DNA of 17,614 nucleotides from Spartobacteria bacterium UBA5019. GTDB lineage: Bacteria > Verrucomicrobiota > Verrucomicrobiia > Chthoniobacterales > Terrimicrobiaceae. The notes below the pieces were generated by a model that had not been told where the DNA came from, ran no database searches, and saw nothing but the letters and a program-made list of their open reading frames with translations. A program made the translations under genes and the position numbers. The DNA is taken from the NCBI GenBank assembly GCA_002396485.1, contig DGXZ01000058.1, forward strand, positions 1 through 17,614, read 5' to 3'. Below, piece by piece: positions 6,385 to 14,390 of this stretch (within the stretch, counting starts at the first letter, position 1; each line of letters starts with the position of its first letter).

Positions 6385-9285
6385 TTATACGTCTTTGATG
6401 CCCCCAACGTCATACTTTGCCCCACGCACATCAAATGCCCAACGGGTGCCTTCAAGGACGTCCGTGACGTATCGGCTGATTATGGGGTTCTCAAGCGCTC
6501 CGGTGATATAAGTAACCTTGTTGCCGTCGGTTTTATCAATACTCGCATGAATCACCTGATCGGCATCGCAAACGACAGCCAAATTAGGATTGTGGGTCAC
6601 AATAAAGACCTGCCGCCGATTCTTTGCTTCTCGAATGCAATCAACCAGCACCTTCGCAACCGTATGATTGTCCAAGTTTTCTTCGGGCTGATCGATAACC
6701 AGAGGAGTGTCGGACTTATCAATCAGGAGATAGAAAACCAACAGAAGTGTGCCTCTCTCTCCTGGTGACAACATGCTCAAATCCTTTCCATCCCAGCGCA
6801 AGACATACCTGGGCTGCAAATAATCCAATCCAAAACACAGGTCATATACATCTTCGGGTTTTGCGCTGGACACAAGCTGCTCTGTAAGTGGCACAGGCGA
6901 TGGAGGGTTTTCTCGTTGATCCTCATGCAACGCTGAATCGAGTGTATCAAGGAATGTCCCAACTGAGGCTGAATCCTCCCAGTTTACTGCCTCACATAGC
7001 TGCGCGATTTTCGCTTGCCCATCTTCACTCCCCTTGAAGCTCCCTTTTCTATTCTGTGAAATCATTCTAAGGAGCCTGTCACCCAATCCTTCGTTCACGA
7101 GCTCCGCTCGGAACTCCAAATGCAATCGGTCTTTGGCCAGCTCATGCGAACTGATAAAATCTTGAACAGCGCCGTAAAGATTCCGGTAGATTTTAGTCTG
7201 CTCATGTTTTTCTGCGAGAATTTCAAGAGATAGGTCTCTTTGCTTCTGACGCTCTTGCGCAATAAGAGCAGGTGCAAGATTGAAAGCCTCCAAGGACGCT
7301 GTTAGTCCATTCAAGGATTCGGGTTGATCGGCAGCCCCCTCCAGTTCGTTTTGACGGGTTTGCCACACGGCTAATGCCGCTATGCTGGCTTGATATGCGC
7401 GGCTCGGCGCATCAAGCTGGCCTTGAATTGATTCAATCTGCTCTTTCGTAGTGGCTAGCAATGCAGCAGAACTTCCTTCCCTGTTTCCGTTCAAGTTTTC
7501 ACCAGCCTTCTTGATCTCCTCAGTCGCACTTGTCTGGACGGCTTTAATCAATTCCAGATTCGTTGTCAGTGACAACAAATCTGCGGTGAGAATATCGAGC
7601 TCTTTAGCGTCCTGAGTAATTGATTCACTGAAACTGTGGAACTGCTTTTCAAAGTTCTTCACGCTTTCGTGCAGTCGATTCGCAACCGCCAATCTGCGTT
7701 CGGCGTTTTTCTGAAGATTCTGAGAGCCATCAATTGCAAGCTGATAACCCTTAGCGGCCTCTTGCAAAGCATTCAGCCGTTCAATTAAACCAGGATCATT
7801 GCTCGAACTGTCAGGCAATACTTCGGCTGGTAAGGGTTTGGCCTGCAAATGATTTTCTATTTCTTGCCGTCGCTGTTGCAGTTTGGATTCAATTGTGAGC
7901 TTCACTCCAGGGCTGGATTGATCTTCCAACTGGGAGCGCGCTCTACTGACTGAACGAAGCTGCCCCAGCAGCACGTCAATTCGCTTCTGCTTCTCTTCAG
8001 TTTGGAACTTTACCAAGTCATCCAAGGTTAGCTGACCCAGACGTTTTGAATCGGGAACATGCGAGAATATTACCCCCTTCAACTCTTGCTCAAACCCATG
8101 CGAATCAAGGTTGGCCAGTTCGGAGCATATTTTTTCCACGTGCTCCTGAGGTAGATACTTTAACCGCTCTGGCCAATCAGATCTTGAGGTATCGCTCAGA
8201 AGACTGTCCCGCGTCTCTCCTGATCGGAACATCAGCGTTGCTTGAAAGTGCTTCGCGTAGCCGACGGAATGATGCTTAAACCTTTCGGGCCTGAGAAATG
8301 AAAAGTGCTTTGAGTTTTTCGATGCACCTAGCAATCCGAGAGTGTCAGCCAGCGCACTTTTGCCGCTCCCTTTGTTACCAACAATAGCCACGAGCCCCGG
8401 ATTGAAATCAATTCGCCCACTGAACCAATTCTCTCCATCTGGTGCGGAAGGCTGGCGAGTAAATTCAACGGAGGCTAAGAATTTGCCTGGGCTTTGTTCA
8501 AGGCGTTCATGTTCATGAGGGTTCGTTCCGATGAATATGCGAGCGTCAGGTTCTCGGATTGCCATCAGTAGGCCCCGAAAGGTTGGATTTGCCCTCAACC
8601 ACAGCGGACATTTTACCACATAGTTTTTAATGTCGTGGTTGTCGGAACAGATGATTAACGGCTTCTTCAGTTTGGTTACTGGGAAGATGATTTTCTTATG
8701 AACATCAATGTCCTTGATCTGCCCAATTTCCATCACGTCCACGAAGTGCTTGGTGATGTCATACTTAATGCGCTTTTGAAACTCCTCCTTGTTCTTGATG
8801 TTTTCAATCGAGTTTGACTTTGCTCCGGCGTGGATTGTCACAACACCACCAAGTTGTCTTGTTAAGGTCGCTCCGTCTTCCAGCGGGACATAGATTCTAT
8901 CGTCGCCGCCCTTGGCTGCAATACCAGCTAACGTCAAACCAAGCTGGCCCTGGAGCGTAGTCCATATGTGTTCGAGGTCTGCATTCTCAGGGAATATGCA
9001 AATATAGTGAATTGGGTCTCCACCTTGGTCAGCGCGGAGTTCGATGCCTGGTAAGACGGTGAGCTTGTCTCCCCCGAGCCTTTGCATTTCCTTTATCATC
9101 GGAACATCCATCGTGTGGTGATCCGTGACAGCAATTACTCGGATATGTTTCGCAATCAGTTCTTCAACGATCTTCGCAGTCGTCACAGACTTATCAGCGT
9201 AATCGTATGAAGCTGGGGTGTGGAAATGTAGGTCCCATCTGCTCCACAATGAACCTGCTGGATGGTTGTTTACTTGAGTGTCCAT
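6385..9285 (-). CDS. PHP-domain/SMC-like AAA ATPase (resembles TrlF family)
   Basis: This 966-residue fusion starts with a PHP phosphoesterase domain (about 13-250). Likely metal ligands are all visible: D-L-H-F-H (18-22), D-H-H (55-57), E82, H93, H152 and S-D-N-H (214-217). An SMC/Rad50-like ATPase follows: Walker A G-N-K-G-S-G-K-S (303-310), a long coiled-coil middle (about 440-740), signature L-S-P-G-E-R-G (839-845), Walker B L-V-I-D-Q-P-E-E-N (862-870) and an H-loop T-H-N (897-899). PHP domains hydrolyse phosphoesters, and similar PHP-ATPase fusions (annotated TrlF-like, from memory) occur in defence islands. An ATP-gated nuclease acting on foreign DNA or on tRNA is plausible but unproven. 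The ATG lies 16 bases inside the end of the SNF2 gene and the stop is two bases from mod, so it is part of the operon. GC is near 50%, below its neighbours. Confidence 0.88.
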   Translation of the reverse strand: MDTQVNNHPAGSLWSRWDLHFHTPASYDYADKSVTTAKIVEELIAKHIRVIAVTDHHTMDVPMIKEMQRLGGDKLTVLPGIELRADQGGDPIHYICIFPENADLEHIWTTLQGQLGLTLAGIAAKGGDDRIYVPLEDGATLTRQLGGVVTIHAGAKSNSIENIKNKEEFQKRIKYDITKHFVDVMEIGQIKDIDVHKKIIFPVTKLKKPLIICSDNHDIKNYVVKCPLWLRANPTFRGLLMAIREPDARIFIGTNPHEHERLEQSPGKFLASVEFTRQPSAPDGENWFSGRIDFNPGLVAIVGNKGSGKSALADTLGLLGASKNSKHFSFLRPERFKHHSVGYAKHFQATLMFRSGETRDSLLSDTSRSDWPERLKYLPQEHVEKICSELANLDSHGFEQELKGVIFSHVPDSKRLGQLTLDDLVKFQTEEKQKRIDVLLGQLRSVSRARSQLEDQSSPGVKLTIESKLQQRRQEIENHLQAKPLPAEVLPDSSSNDPGLIERLNALQEAAKGYQLAIDGSQNLQKNAERRLAVANRLHESVKNFEKQFHSFSESITQDAKELDILTADLLSLTTNLELIKAVQTSATEEIKKAGENLNGNREGSSAALLATTKEQIESIQGQLDAPSRAYQASIAALAVWQTRQNELEGAADQPESLNGLTASLEAFNLAPALIAQERQKQRDLSLEILAEKHEQTKIYRNLYGAVQDFISSHELAKDRLHLEFRAELVNEGLGDRLLRMISQNRKGSFKGSEDGQAKIAQLCEAVNWEDSASVGTFLDTLDSALHEDQRENPPSPVPLTEQLVSSAKPEDVYDLCFGLDYLQPRYVLRWDGKDLSMLSPGERGTLLLVFYLLIDKSDTPLVIDQPEENLDNHTVAKVLVDCIREAKNRRQVFIVTHNPNLAVVCDADQVIHASIDKTDGNKVTYITGALENPIISRYVTDVLEGTRWAFDVRGAKYDVGGIKDV

Positions 9286-12122
9286 TGGATTTGAATGAGT
9301 TCGGTTTTGAGAATTGATTGGCTGAGCTTTCCTTCAATCTTCCCGATCAACTCCTCGCGCTGCTGATCAATGGCGTCCTGAGCTTCAAAGAGGGAGCGGC
9401 GTTTGTCGTTGCGCTGGGATTCGATGGCTTTGATCTGCTTCTGGTTGGCGAGCTTTTCTTCGAGGGTGAGGGCGGTGGCGGCGTTGCGGCGGGTTTCTTT
9501 GATGAGGCGGTCCATCTCTTTGATCTCGCGCTCCAGTCCGACTTTCAAGTCATCGGCCCAGCCGTCGAGCTTCTCGGCTTCGGCTTCGTAGAACTGTGCG
9601 TTGCGCTCGGAGATATGGCGCTGGAGTTCGGCCTGACGGCGCGCGGTGAATTGAGCCAGTGACTCGGGGGATGGAAGGTCAAGCACCGGGCCTGCCACGC
9701 TGGCGGGGAGGCTGAGCATTCGGCGGGCCTGCTCTTCATCCAGCAGGGTGCCCCCATCCGTGCAGGCGGCGCAGATGAGATGATCCTCGCCCTGATCCAT
9801 GGACTCCACACTGAAAAGGGAAACGGTGAGCGTGCCGGATTGCCCGCGAAGGCTTTCCAGAATGCTAATCTTGCTGCCGTGGTCGGCATAGCCGAACTGG
9901 ACTTCTGCCGAGGGTAGCTCGCGCTCCTTTGCCTGAGTGAGAACATGCTCGGCTAGCGGATGCCCGAGGCGATAGAGGTGGGCTTCACCGCTGCGGCGTG
10001 GCAGCTCGTAGAGGCCGAGCTGGATGGCAGCGGGACCGGGGGAAGTTTGAAGAATGAAGGATGAATCTGAAGGGAATGTGGCGTGATCTCTCAACTCGTG
10101 CTGAGTGAGCTGGATGAACTGGCGCTCGAAGCGACTGAGAAAGGCGCGTGAGGCATCATCGCGGACTTTGAGCTTGTCCCGCACTTCGTCGTCGAAGTTC
10201 TCCAGGAGCTTCCGCCGCGTGGAAGTCATGGCGGCGCTGATCTCGAAGTTCAGCTCTAGCTGGAGCTGATCAAAGGCGGTCCTGATCTCGGTGGGCTTCC
10301 GGCAGGTCTGGTAAATGGCGGCGATGCGCTTCTCGAAGTCCACGCCGGACTCGATGGCTCCGAGCACTTCATCACTGGAGCCGAAGACGCCGGTGAAGAG
10401 CTTGAACTTCTCATCGAGGAGCTGGAACACGCGGAGGTCGGCCTCGTTCTTCTTGTTCAAGAAGTTCACCACCACCACGTCATGCTTCTGGCCGTAACGA
10501 TGGCAGCGGCCAATGCGCTGTTCGATGCGCTGAGGATTCCATGGCAGGTCATAGTTCACCACGAGGGCGCAGAACTGGAGGTTGATCCCCTCTGCTCCGG
10601 CTTCGGTGGCGATCATGATGCGGCCTTCCTCACGGAAGTAATCGACAAGGGCACTGCGCATATCCGCCGTGCGGGAGCCGGTGATCTTGTCGCTGCCTTT
10701 GTGACGCGCTACCCAGCGGGCGTAGATGGCCTTGGAGGTGTCGTCGGTGTTGGTGCCATTGAAGAGCACGATGCCGTCTCCATACGGGCTGTCGGCGAGC
10801 AAGCGCAGAAGGTAGCTCTGAGTCTTGCGGGACTCAGTGAAGATGATGGCTTTCTCTGATGCACCGAGTTCCTTGGCTTTTTCAAAGGCGACTTCCAGGG
10901 CCTTCAGCAGCGCTTTGCCCTTGGCATTGTGATCAATCGAAAGGGCGAGGCGCGTGAACTCTTCCAGGTCCACGATTTCCGCCTGCATGGCCTTCCGGTC
11001 GTCGCCCGTGAGAGGCTCGATTTCATCTTCGTCCCACTCCTCAGCGGTTTCGTCGAGGGACTCGTAGTCTTCATCGAGTTCTTCTTCGAGGGAGGTGGAA
11101 ATGTCGTCGGCCTTCAGGCGTGCCTTCAGCCTGTTCGCGATGGAGGTGAGCGCTCCAGCAATAGCGAACGACGATGAGGCGAGCAGCTTCCGAAGCACCA
11201 AGGTCATGAGGCTGCGCTGTCCGGGTGGCAAGGCCTGCAAGTTTTCTCGCTCAAGATAATCCGAAACGAGGTTGTAAAGCCTGTCCTCACTCTCACCGGG
11301 ATCGAAGGGCTCGACCATGGCGTGACGCTTCGTGTAGGGAACGTAAGCGGTGACCTGCCGGCGAAGCGTGCGGTGGCAGATGGGCTTCAATCTGGCCTTC
11401 AAGGTATCAAACACCTGCGACTGGCTCAGACTGGCGAACTGCTCGCGGAAGCTCTTCAAGTCACCAAAGGTGTGGTCATCAATGACGCTGACAAGGCCGA
11501 ACAACTCCAAAAGTGAGTTCTGCAACGGCGTGGCCGTGAGCAGCAGCTTGTGCCGCTCCTGCAAGGCACCCTTGAGCACGTTGGCGATGATGTTCGAGGG
11601 CTTATAGACGTTCCGCAGGCGATGCGCTTCATCGACGACGACGAGGTCCCAAGCGGTGTGATGAACATCCGCCGCTTTATTCGCGGCGAACTGGTAGGAG
11701 CAGATGACGATGGCATCTTCCTTCGTCTCGAACGGCCTGAAATGCCCCTTCTTGATGGCGGCATTGTAGTTCTTTGACTCCAGTAGCTCGCAGTTCAGGA
11801 AGAACTTCTCGTTCATTTCCTGGTGCCACTGCTTCCGCAGGTTTGCGGGGGTGATGATGAGAATGCGCCGCTTCCGCTCCGCCCACTTCTGCGAGATGAC
11901 CAACCCGGCCTCAATGGTCTTTCCCAAGCCGACTTCATCCGCAAGGATCGCGCCTTTTGACAGGGGCGACTGGAAGGCGAATAGCGCTGCATCCACCTGA
12001 TGCGGGTTCAAATCCACCTGCGCCCCCGCCACTGCTGCAGCTAGCTTCTCCAAGCTGTCAGACGAGCAGCGCTTCGTCAGCTCGTAAGCGAGGTATTTGG
12101 CTTGGTAGTCGGTGATGCTCAC
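9270..12122 (-). CDS. SNF2/RapA-like DEAD-box helicase
   Basis: This 950-residue protein has a full SNF2-family motor: Walker A D-E-V-G-L-G-K-T (62-69), D-E-A-H (164-167), T-A-T-P (196-199), I-A-T-E-A-G-A-E-G-I-N-L (504-515) and motif VI R-I-E-Q-R-I-G-R-C-H-R-Y-G-Q (532-545). A strongly acidic linker (about 345-369) separates the two RecA-like lobes. A long coiled coil rich in E, K, R and Q fills about 815-935. Related prokaryotic helicases include RapA/HepA and the DISARM helicase DrmD; they move on double-stranded DNA without unwinding it. Here it heads an operon with a PHP-SMC ATPase and a type III restriction pair. The start is GTG at 12122-12120, overlapping the stop of a 39-codon ORF as GTGA, so coupled translation is likely. 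The PHP-SMC start overlaps its last 16 bases. No nuclease motif is visible in it. Confidence 0.9.
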   Translation of the reverse strand: MSITDYQAKYLAYELTKRCSSDSLEKLAAAVAGAQVDLNPHQVDAALFAFQSPLSKGAILADEVGLGKTIEAGLVISQKWAERKRRILIITPANLRKQWHQEMNEKFFLNCELLESKNYNAAIKKGHFRPFETKEDAIVICSYQFAANKAADVHHTAWDLVVVDEAHRLRNVYKPSNIIANVLKGALQERHKLLLTATPLQNSLLELFGLVSVIDDHTFGDLKSFREQFASLSQSQVFDTLKARLKPICHRTLRRQVTAYVPYTKRHAMVEPFDPGESEDRLYNLVSDYLERENLQALPPGQRSLMTLVLRKLLASSSFAIAGALTSIANRLKARLKADDISTSLEEELDEDYESLDETAEEWDEDEIEPLTGDDRKAMQAEIVDLEEFTRLALSIDHNAKGKALLKALEVAFEKAKELGASEKAIIFTESRKTQSYLLRLLADSPYGDGIVLFNGTNTDDTSKAIYARWVARHKGSDKITGSRTADMRSALVDYFREEGRIMIATEAGAEGINLQFCALVVNYDLPWNPQRIEQRIGRCHRYGQKHDVVVVNFLNKKNEADLRVFQLLDEKFKLFTGVFGSSDEVLGAIESGVDFEKRIAAIYQTCRKPTEIRTAFDQLQLELNFEISAAMTSTRRKLLENFDDEVRDKLKVRDDASRAFLSRFERQFIQLTQHELRDHATFPSDSSFILQTSPGPAAIQLGLYELPRRSGEAHLYRLGHPLAEHVLTQAKERELPSAEVQFGYADHGSKISILESLRGQSGTLTVSLFSVESMDQGEDHLICAACTDGGTLLDEEQARRMLSLPASVAGPVLDLPSPESLAQFTARRQAELQRHISERNAQFYEAEAEKLDGWADDLKVGLEREIKEMDRLIKETRRNAATALTLEEKLANQKQIKAIESQRNDKRRSLFEAQDAIDQQREELIGKIEGKLSQSILKTELIQIQWTLK

Positions 12123-12238
12123 GCGGCGAAGGCGAAGTGGCAGGTCTGGTCGCGGTTGCTAACGATGAAAATCTGAAGGAAGCAGAGGAGGGTCTTGGCG
12201 GCGCTGAAGACATCGGGAGATGAAGATTTGCGTGCCAT
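12119..12238 (-). CDS. Possible 39-aa leader ORF coupled to the SNF2 gene
   Basis: An ATG at 12238-12236 opens 39 codons ending in a TGA (12121-12119) that overlaps the GTG start of the SNF2 gene by four bases (GTGA). Such overlaps are typical of translationally coupled genes. The peptide has a basic start (M-A-R-K-S), a hydrophobic middle (L-L-C-F-L-Q-I-F-I-V, about 18-27) and ends F-A-F-A-A. I recognise no family. No Shine-Dalgarno precedes the ATG, and an in-frame TAG lies at 12244-12242, so the ORF may instead be the decayed tail of a longer gene. Treat it as a candidate small protein or leader peptide. Confidence 0.35.
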   Translation of the reverse strand: MARKSSSPDVFSAAKTLLCFLQIFIVSNRDQTCHFAFAA

Positions 12239-12588
12239 GAACTAAGCGGGCGAAGATGAGGTGTGGCTCCGGTTGCCTTCTGCTGTTTGCCCCAGTGAGT
12301 TTGAAAAGCGTGCGAGGCTATCTCCGCTGTGGTTCAGTTCGGGTTCGCCTCGACTGTCGGCAGTGGGCCTGCGCTTGGCCTCGAAGCCGATGGTGGCGGA
12401 TGCTTGGAAAGAAGTTGGAGGTTTGCGTTCCATCGGCAAAGATTTATTTCCCTCGAATCGACTTGTCGATGTCCCGATCAAGCAAAATTCCGTCCCAACT
12501 CCACTCCATCGCCATTTATTCGTTCCCTTTTAAGGGGGTAGCAAGGAAGAAGATTGGCTATCGGGGATGCTCGCGCAGGTGGTCGCAG
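12239..12588. other. Intergenic region upstream of the defence operon
   Basis: About 350 bases separate the Rpn-like gene from the operon. Minus-strand reading frames here lack good starts: one 79-codon frame needs TTG and ends in the TAG just before the 39-aa ORF. Plus-strand frames match nothing I know. A 14-base inverted repeat ATCGACTTGTCGAT (12457-12470) could be an operator. CCCTTTTAAGGG near 12526-12537 is a short imperfect palindrome. The operon promoter should lie here, but I cannot point to a convincing -35/-10 pair, nor to a terminator after the Rpn-like gene. Confidence 0.45.
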
Positions 12589-13473
12589 CTACCCGAGAAG
12601 CTTGGCGCGGGCGTCTTTCTCGCTGAAGCCGCCAGCGACAAGCATCGAGATGGCTTTCTCGATCACTGCGTCTTTTTCGACGAGAGCGGCGTTTTTTTCT
12701 GCTAGGGCAGCGTTTTTTTCTGCTACCATGCGTTCCATGTCCTCGAATTCCTCGAGGTAGTCGTCCTCGACCTCCATCGTTTCGCGTACATCGGGTTCGC
12801 TGATGGCTTTGATCAGGCGGCGGATGACTCCTTGAAATTTCTCCGGGTAGTCTTCCTCTCGGATGCTGAGCGTGTGGGCGTCGGCGGGATCTTTCTGGCT
12901 TTGGTCGAAGATGCCGAGCAGGGATTCCAGATCATTTTGGCGGCGTTGCTTGAGGTGGGGAATCTGCACGATGATGCTGTCGTGGGTGAGGCTTTCGATG
13001 AAATCCTCTTGGTGTGCAATGTGTTCGCGTCCGGTGGCGTCAAGATACTGCCGGACGACTCGGATCACCGGCGATTCGGTATGCTCGAGCGAATGCCCGA
13101 GCAGGTAGATGCTTAGGATCGGCATGGCGCGCAGTGCGCCATCGACCATGTAGGAATTCTCCTTCGAGAGGTATTGCCGACCGAGATATTTGCGAAAGCG
13201 CATAATGTCGGACGCAAACTTCGCCTTCTGGATTTCAATGATGACGAGCTTTTCTCCGCCGTTGGGCAGTGCGATACGGGCCGAGAAATCGATCCGGAAC
13301 ACCGTGACATGGCGTTGCTCGACATCTGTGCGGTGCTCGGTCGGACGAAACGTCAACTCGACAATCTCCTCACCGATCATCGTCGAGAGAAAAAGCCGCG
13401 CGACCCGGTTGTCGTCCAGCAGGTATTTGAACGCTCCGTCGTAAATCGGATTGGCGATGCGCGTTAGGCCCAT
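12589..13473 (-). CDS. Rpn/PD-(D/E)XK nuclease family putative transposase
   Basis: This protein resembles the Rpn / 'PD-(D/E)XK nuclease family transposase' group, whose members cut DNA and promote RecA-independent recombination. I start it at the ATG at 13473 (294 residues), because Gly-Leu-Thr-Arg-Ile-Ala-Asn-Pro-Ile-Tyr-Asp matches the usual N-terminus and GAGG lies about nine bases upstream; a 12-residue extension would need TTG. Active-site candidates are D62 in R-I-D-F-S and E80 with Q82 and K83 in V-I-I-E-I-Q-K. F-R-K-Y-L-G-R-Q-Y-L-S-K (93-104) is a typical family block. Near the end (about 248-268) three 7-residue units of the type A-E-K-N-A-A-L form a heptad repeat, coded by 21-nt DNA repeats. 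The gene lies 56 bases after the GNAT-like gene on the same strand; Rpn-like genes often sit in variable islands. Confidence 0.82.
   Translation of the reverse strand: MGLTRIANPIYDGAFKYLLDDNRVARLFLSTMIGEEIVELTFRPTEHRTDVEQRHVTVFRIDFSARIALPNGGEKLVIIEIQKAKFASDIMRFRKYLGRQYLSKENSYMVDGALRAMPILSIYLLGHSLEHTESPVIRVVRQYLDATGREHIAHQEDFIESLTHDSIIVQIPHLKQRRQNDLESLLGIFDQSQKDPADAHTLSIREEDYPEKFQGVIRRLIKAISEPDVRETMEVEDDYLEEFEDMERMVAEKNAALAEKNAALVEKDAVIEKAISMLVAGGFSEKDARAKLLG
12668..12730. repeat. Three 21-nt tandem repeats in the Rpn-like gene
   Basis: Three units start at 12668, 12689 and 12710 on the plus strand. Units two and three begin with the same 16 bases (GCGTTTTTTTCTGCTA); the first is diverged. 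Each codes for seven residues of a heptad coiled coil. The two near-identical units each carry a T7 run, read on the coding strand as GAA AAA AAC, which contains the slippery heptamer A-AAA-AAC. Confidence 0.85.
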
Positions 13474-13529
13474 AAAGTTAACCTCGCCTTCAAGACGCGG
13501 GCAGGTCAAGTCAAAGGACTCTCCAAAGC

Positions 13530-14390
13530 TTATTTGGGATTCTTCGGCACGCTTGTGGGCGGCACGAGCGGAATGTGCGCATCCGCCGGGGGGTATGTCT
13601 TGAGTGTTTCAAAAACCACCTGCATATCGCGTGCGCGAAAGCCTCGGCCATACATTTTATAGAGGGCGTTGACGACCTGGCACACTTCGGCGCCGCTGGC
13701 AAATTCCTCCTGCTCTCTGCCGATGCGGCGCAGCATGAGGCAGAGGGGGATGGGTTTCGGGCCGTTTTCCTGGTCGATGATTCGCGGGTCGCGGAAATCC
13801 GGCTGCCAGTAGTCCACAATCTCGGGGTCCACCATTTTGTATCCGGCCTTCTCATAAGCGGTGAGGCGGATTTCGGTTGCAGCGTGGCTGGGGTTGAAAT
13901 GCTCCATCTCGCCGACCAGCGTGACCGGGGCATCGATCGGACGGCCTGCTGCCGCAAGGGCCTCCAGCGCGGTTGAGACTGGCAGGGCGCGGAGCCAGCC
14001 GGCGATTCCGCTGCGCCTCCACGCAGGGGCGACCAGATTATGCGACAAGTGGACGATGGCGCCGGGCTCGTTTGCGAGGAGGATGGCCGTGTGGTCCCTC
14101 ACTGCGACAAACTCGCCGTTGTGGGTGATGAGTTGCATGGCGTAGAGGAGGGCGGCTCCGTCGAGCATTTGCGAGGGATTCCATTTCATCCGCTCGGCGA
14201 TGACGCTGGCCTGCTCCATTTCGCCCGCTGCGCCGAATTCCTTCCAGAGCGCTCCGAAGGCGGTTTCGAAAAATGGATCGTCCGTCGAGCGGATCGTGTG
14301 CAATTCCAGTCCGCGCCAATCGCCACGAAGGCTTTTGGTGTCGCCCGGAGCGAGGTGCTCCGGTCGCATCCAAGGCAGGAGATTCATCAC
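13530..14390 (-). CDS. GNAT-like N-acetyltransferase
   Basis: This 286-residue protein has weak but recognisable GNAT features. W-R-R-S-G-I-A (124-130) fits the acetyl-CoA-binding pattern R-x-x-G-x-A and follows a hydrophobic strand (about 110-121). T-A-Y-E-K-A-G-Y-K-M-V (177-187) looks like the last GNAT helix-strand ('YEKAGF' type). The C-terminal 90 residues (R-D-P-R-I-I-D to the end) look like a family-specific extension with no motif I know. The substrate is unknown. Two starts are possible at the junction with the ABC gene: GTG at 14390 (overlap GTGA) or ATG at 14387 (TGATG). Either implies translational coupling to the exporter, so a role in modifying an exported envelope molecule is conceivable, but this is inference. 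Confidence 0.65.
   Translation of the reverse strand: MMNLLPWMRPEHLAPGDTKSLRGDWRGLELHTIRSTDDPFFETAFGALWKEFGAAGEMEQASVIAERMKWNPSQMLDGAALLYAMQLITHNGEFVAVRDHTAILLANEPGAIVHLSHNLVAPAWRRSGIAGWLRALPVSTALEALAAAGRPIDAPVTLVGEMEHFNPSHAATEIRLTAYEKAGYKMVDPEIVDYWQPDFRDPRIIDQENGPKPIPLCLMLRRIGREQEEFASGAEVCQVVNALYKMYGRGFRARDMQVVFETLKTYPPADAHIPLVPPTSVPKNPK

Noticed and set aside
12242..12481. 79-codon minus-strand frame upstream of the SNF2 operon
   Set aside because: It needs a TTG start, lacks a Shine-Dalgarno, looks low in structure, and ends at the TAG before the 39-aa ORF. It may be a remnant but is not supported as a gene.
13474..13509. 12-residue N-terminal extension of the Rpn-like protein
   Set aside because: It needs a TTG start, whereas the ATG at 13473 has a GAGG upstream and matches the family's usual N-terminus.
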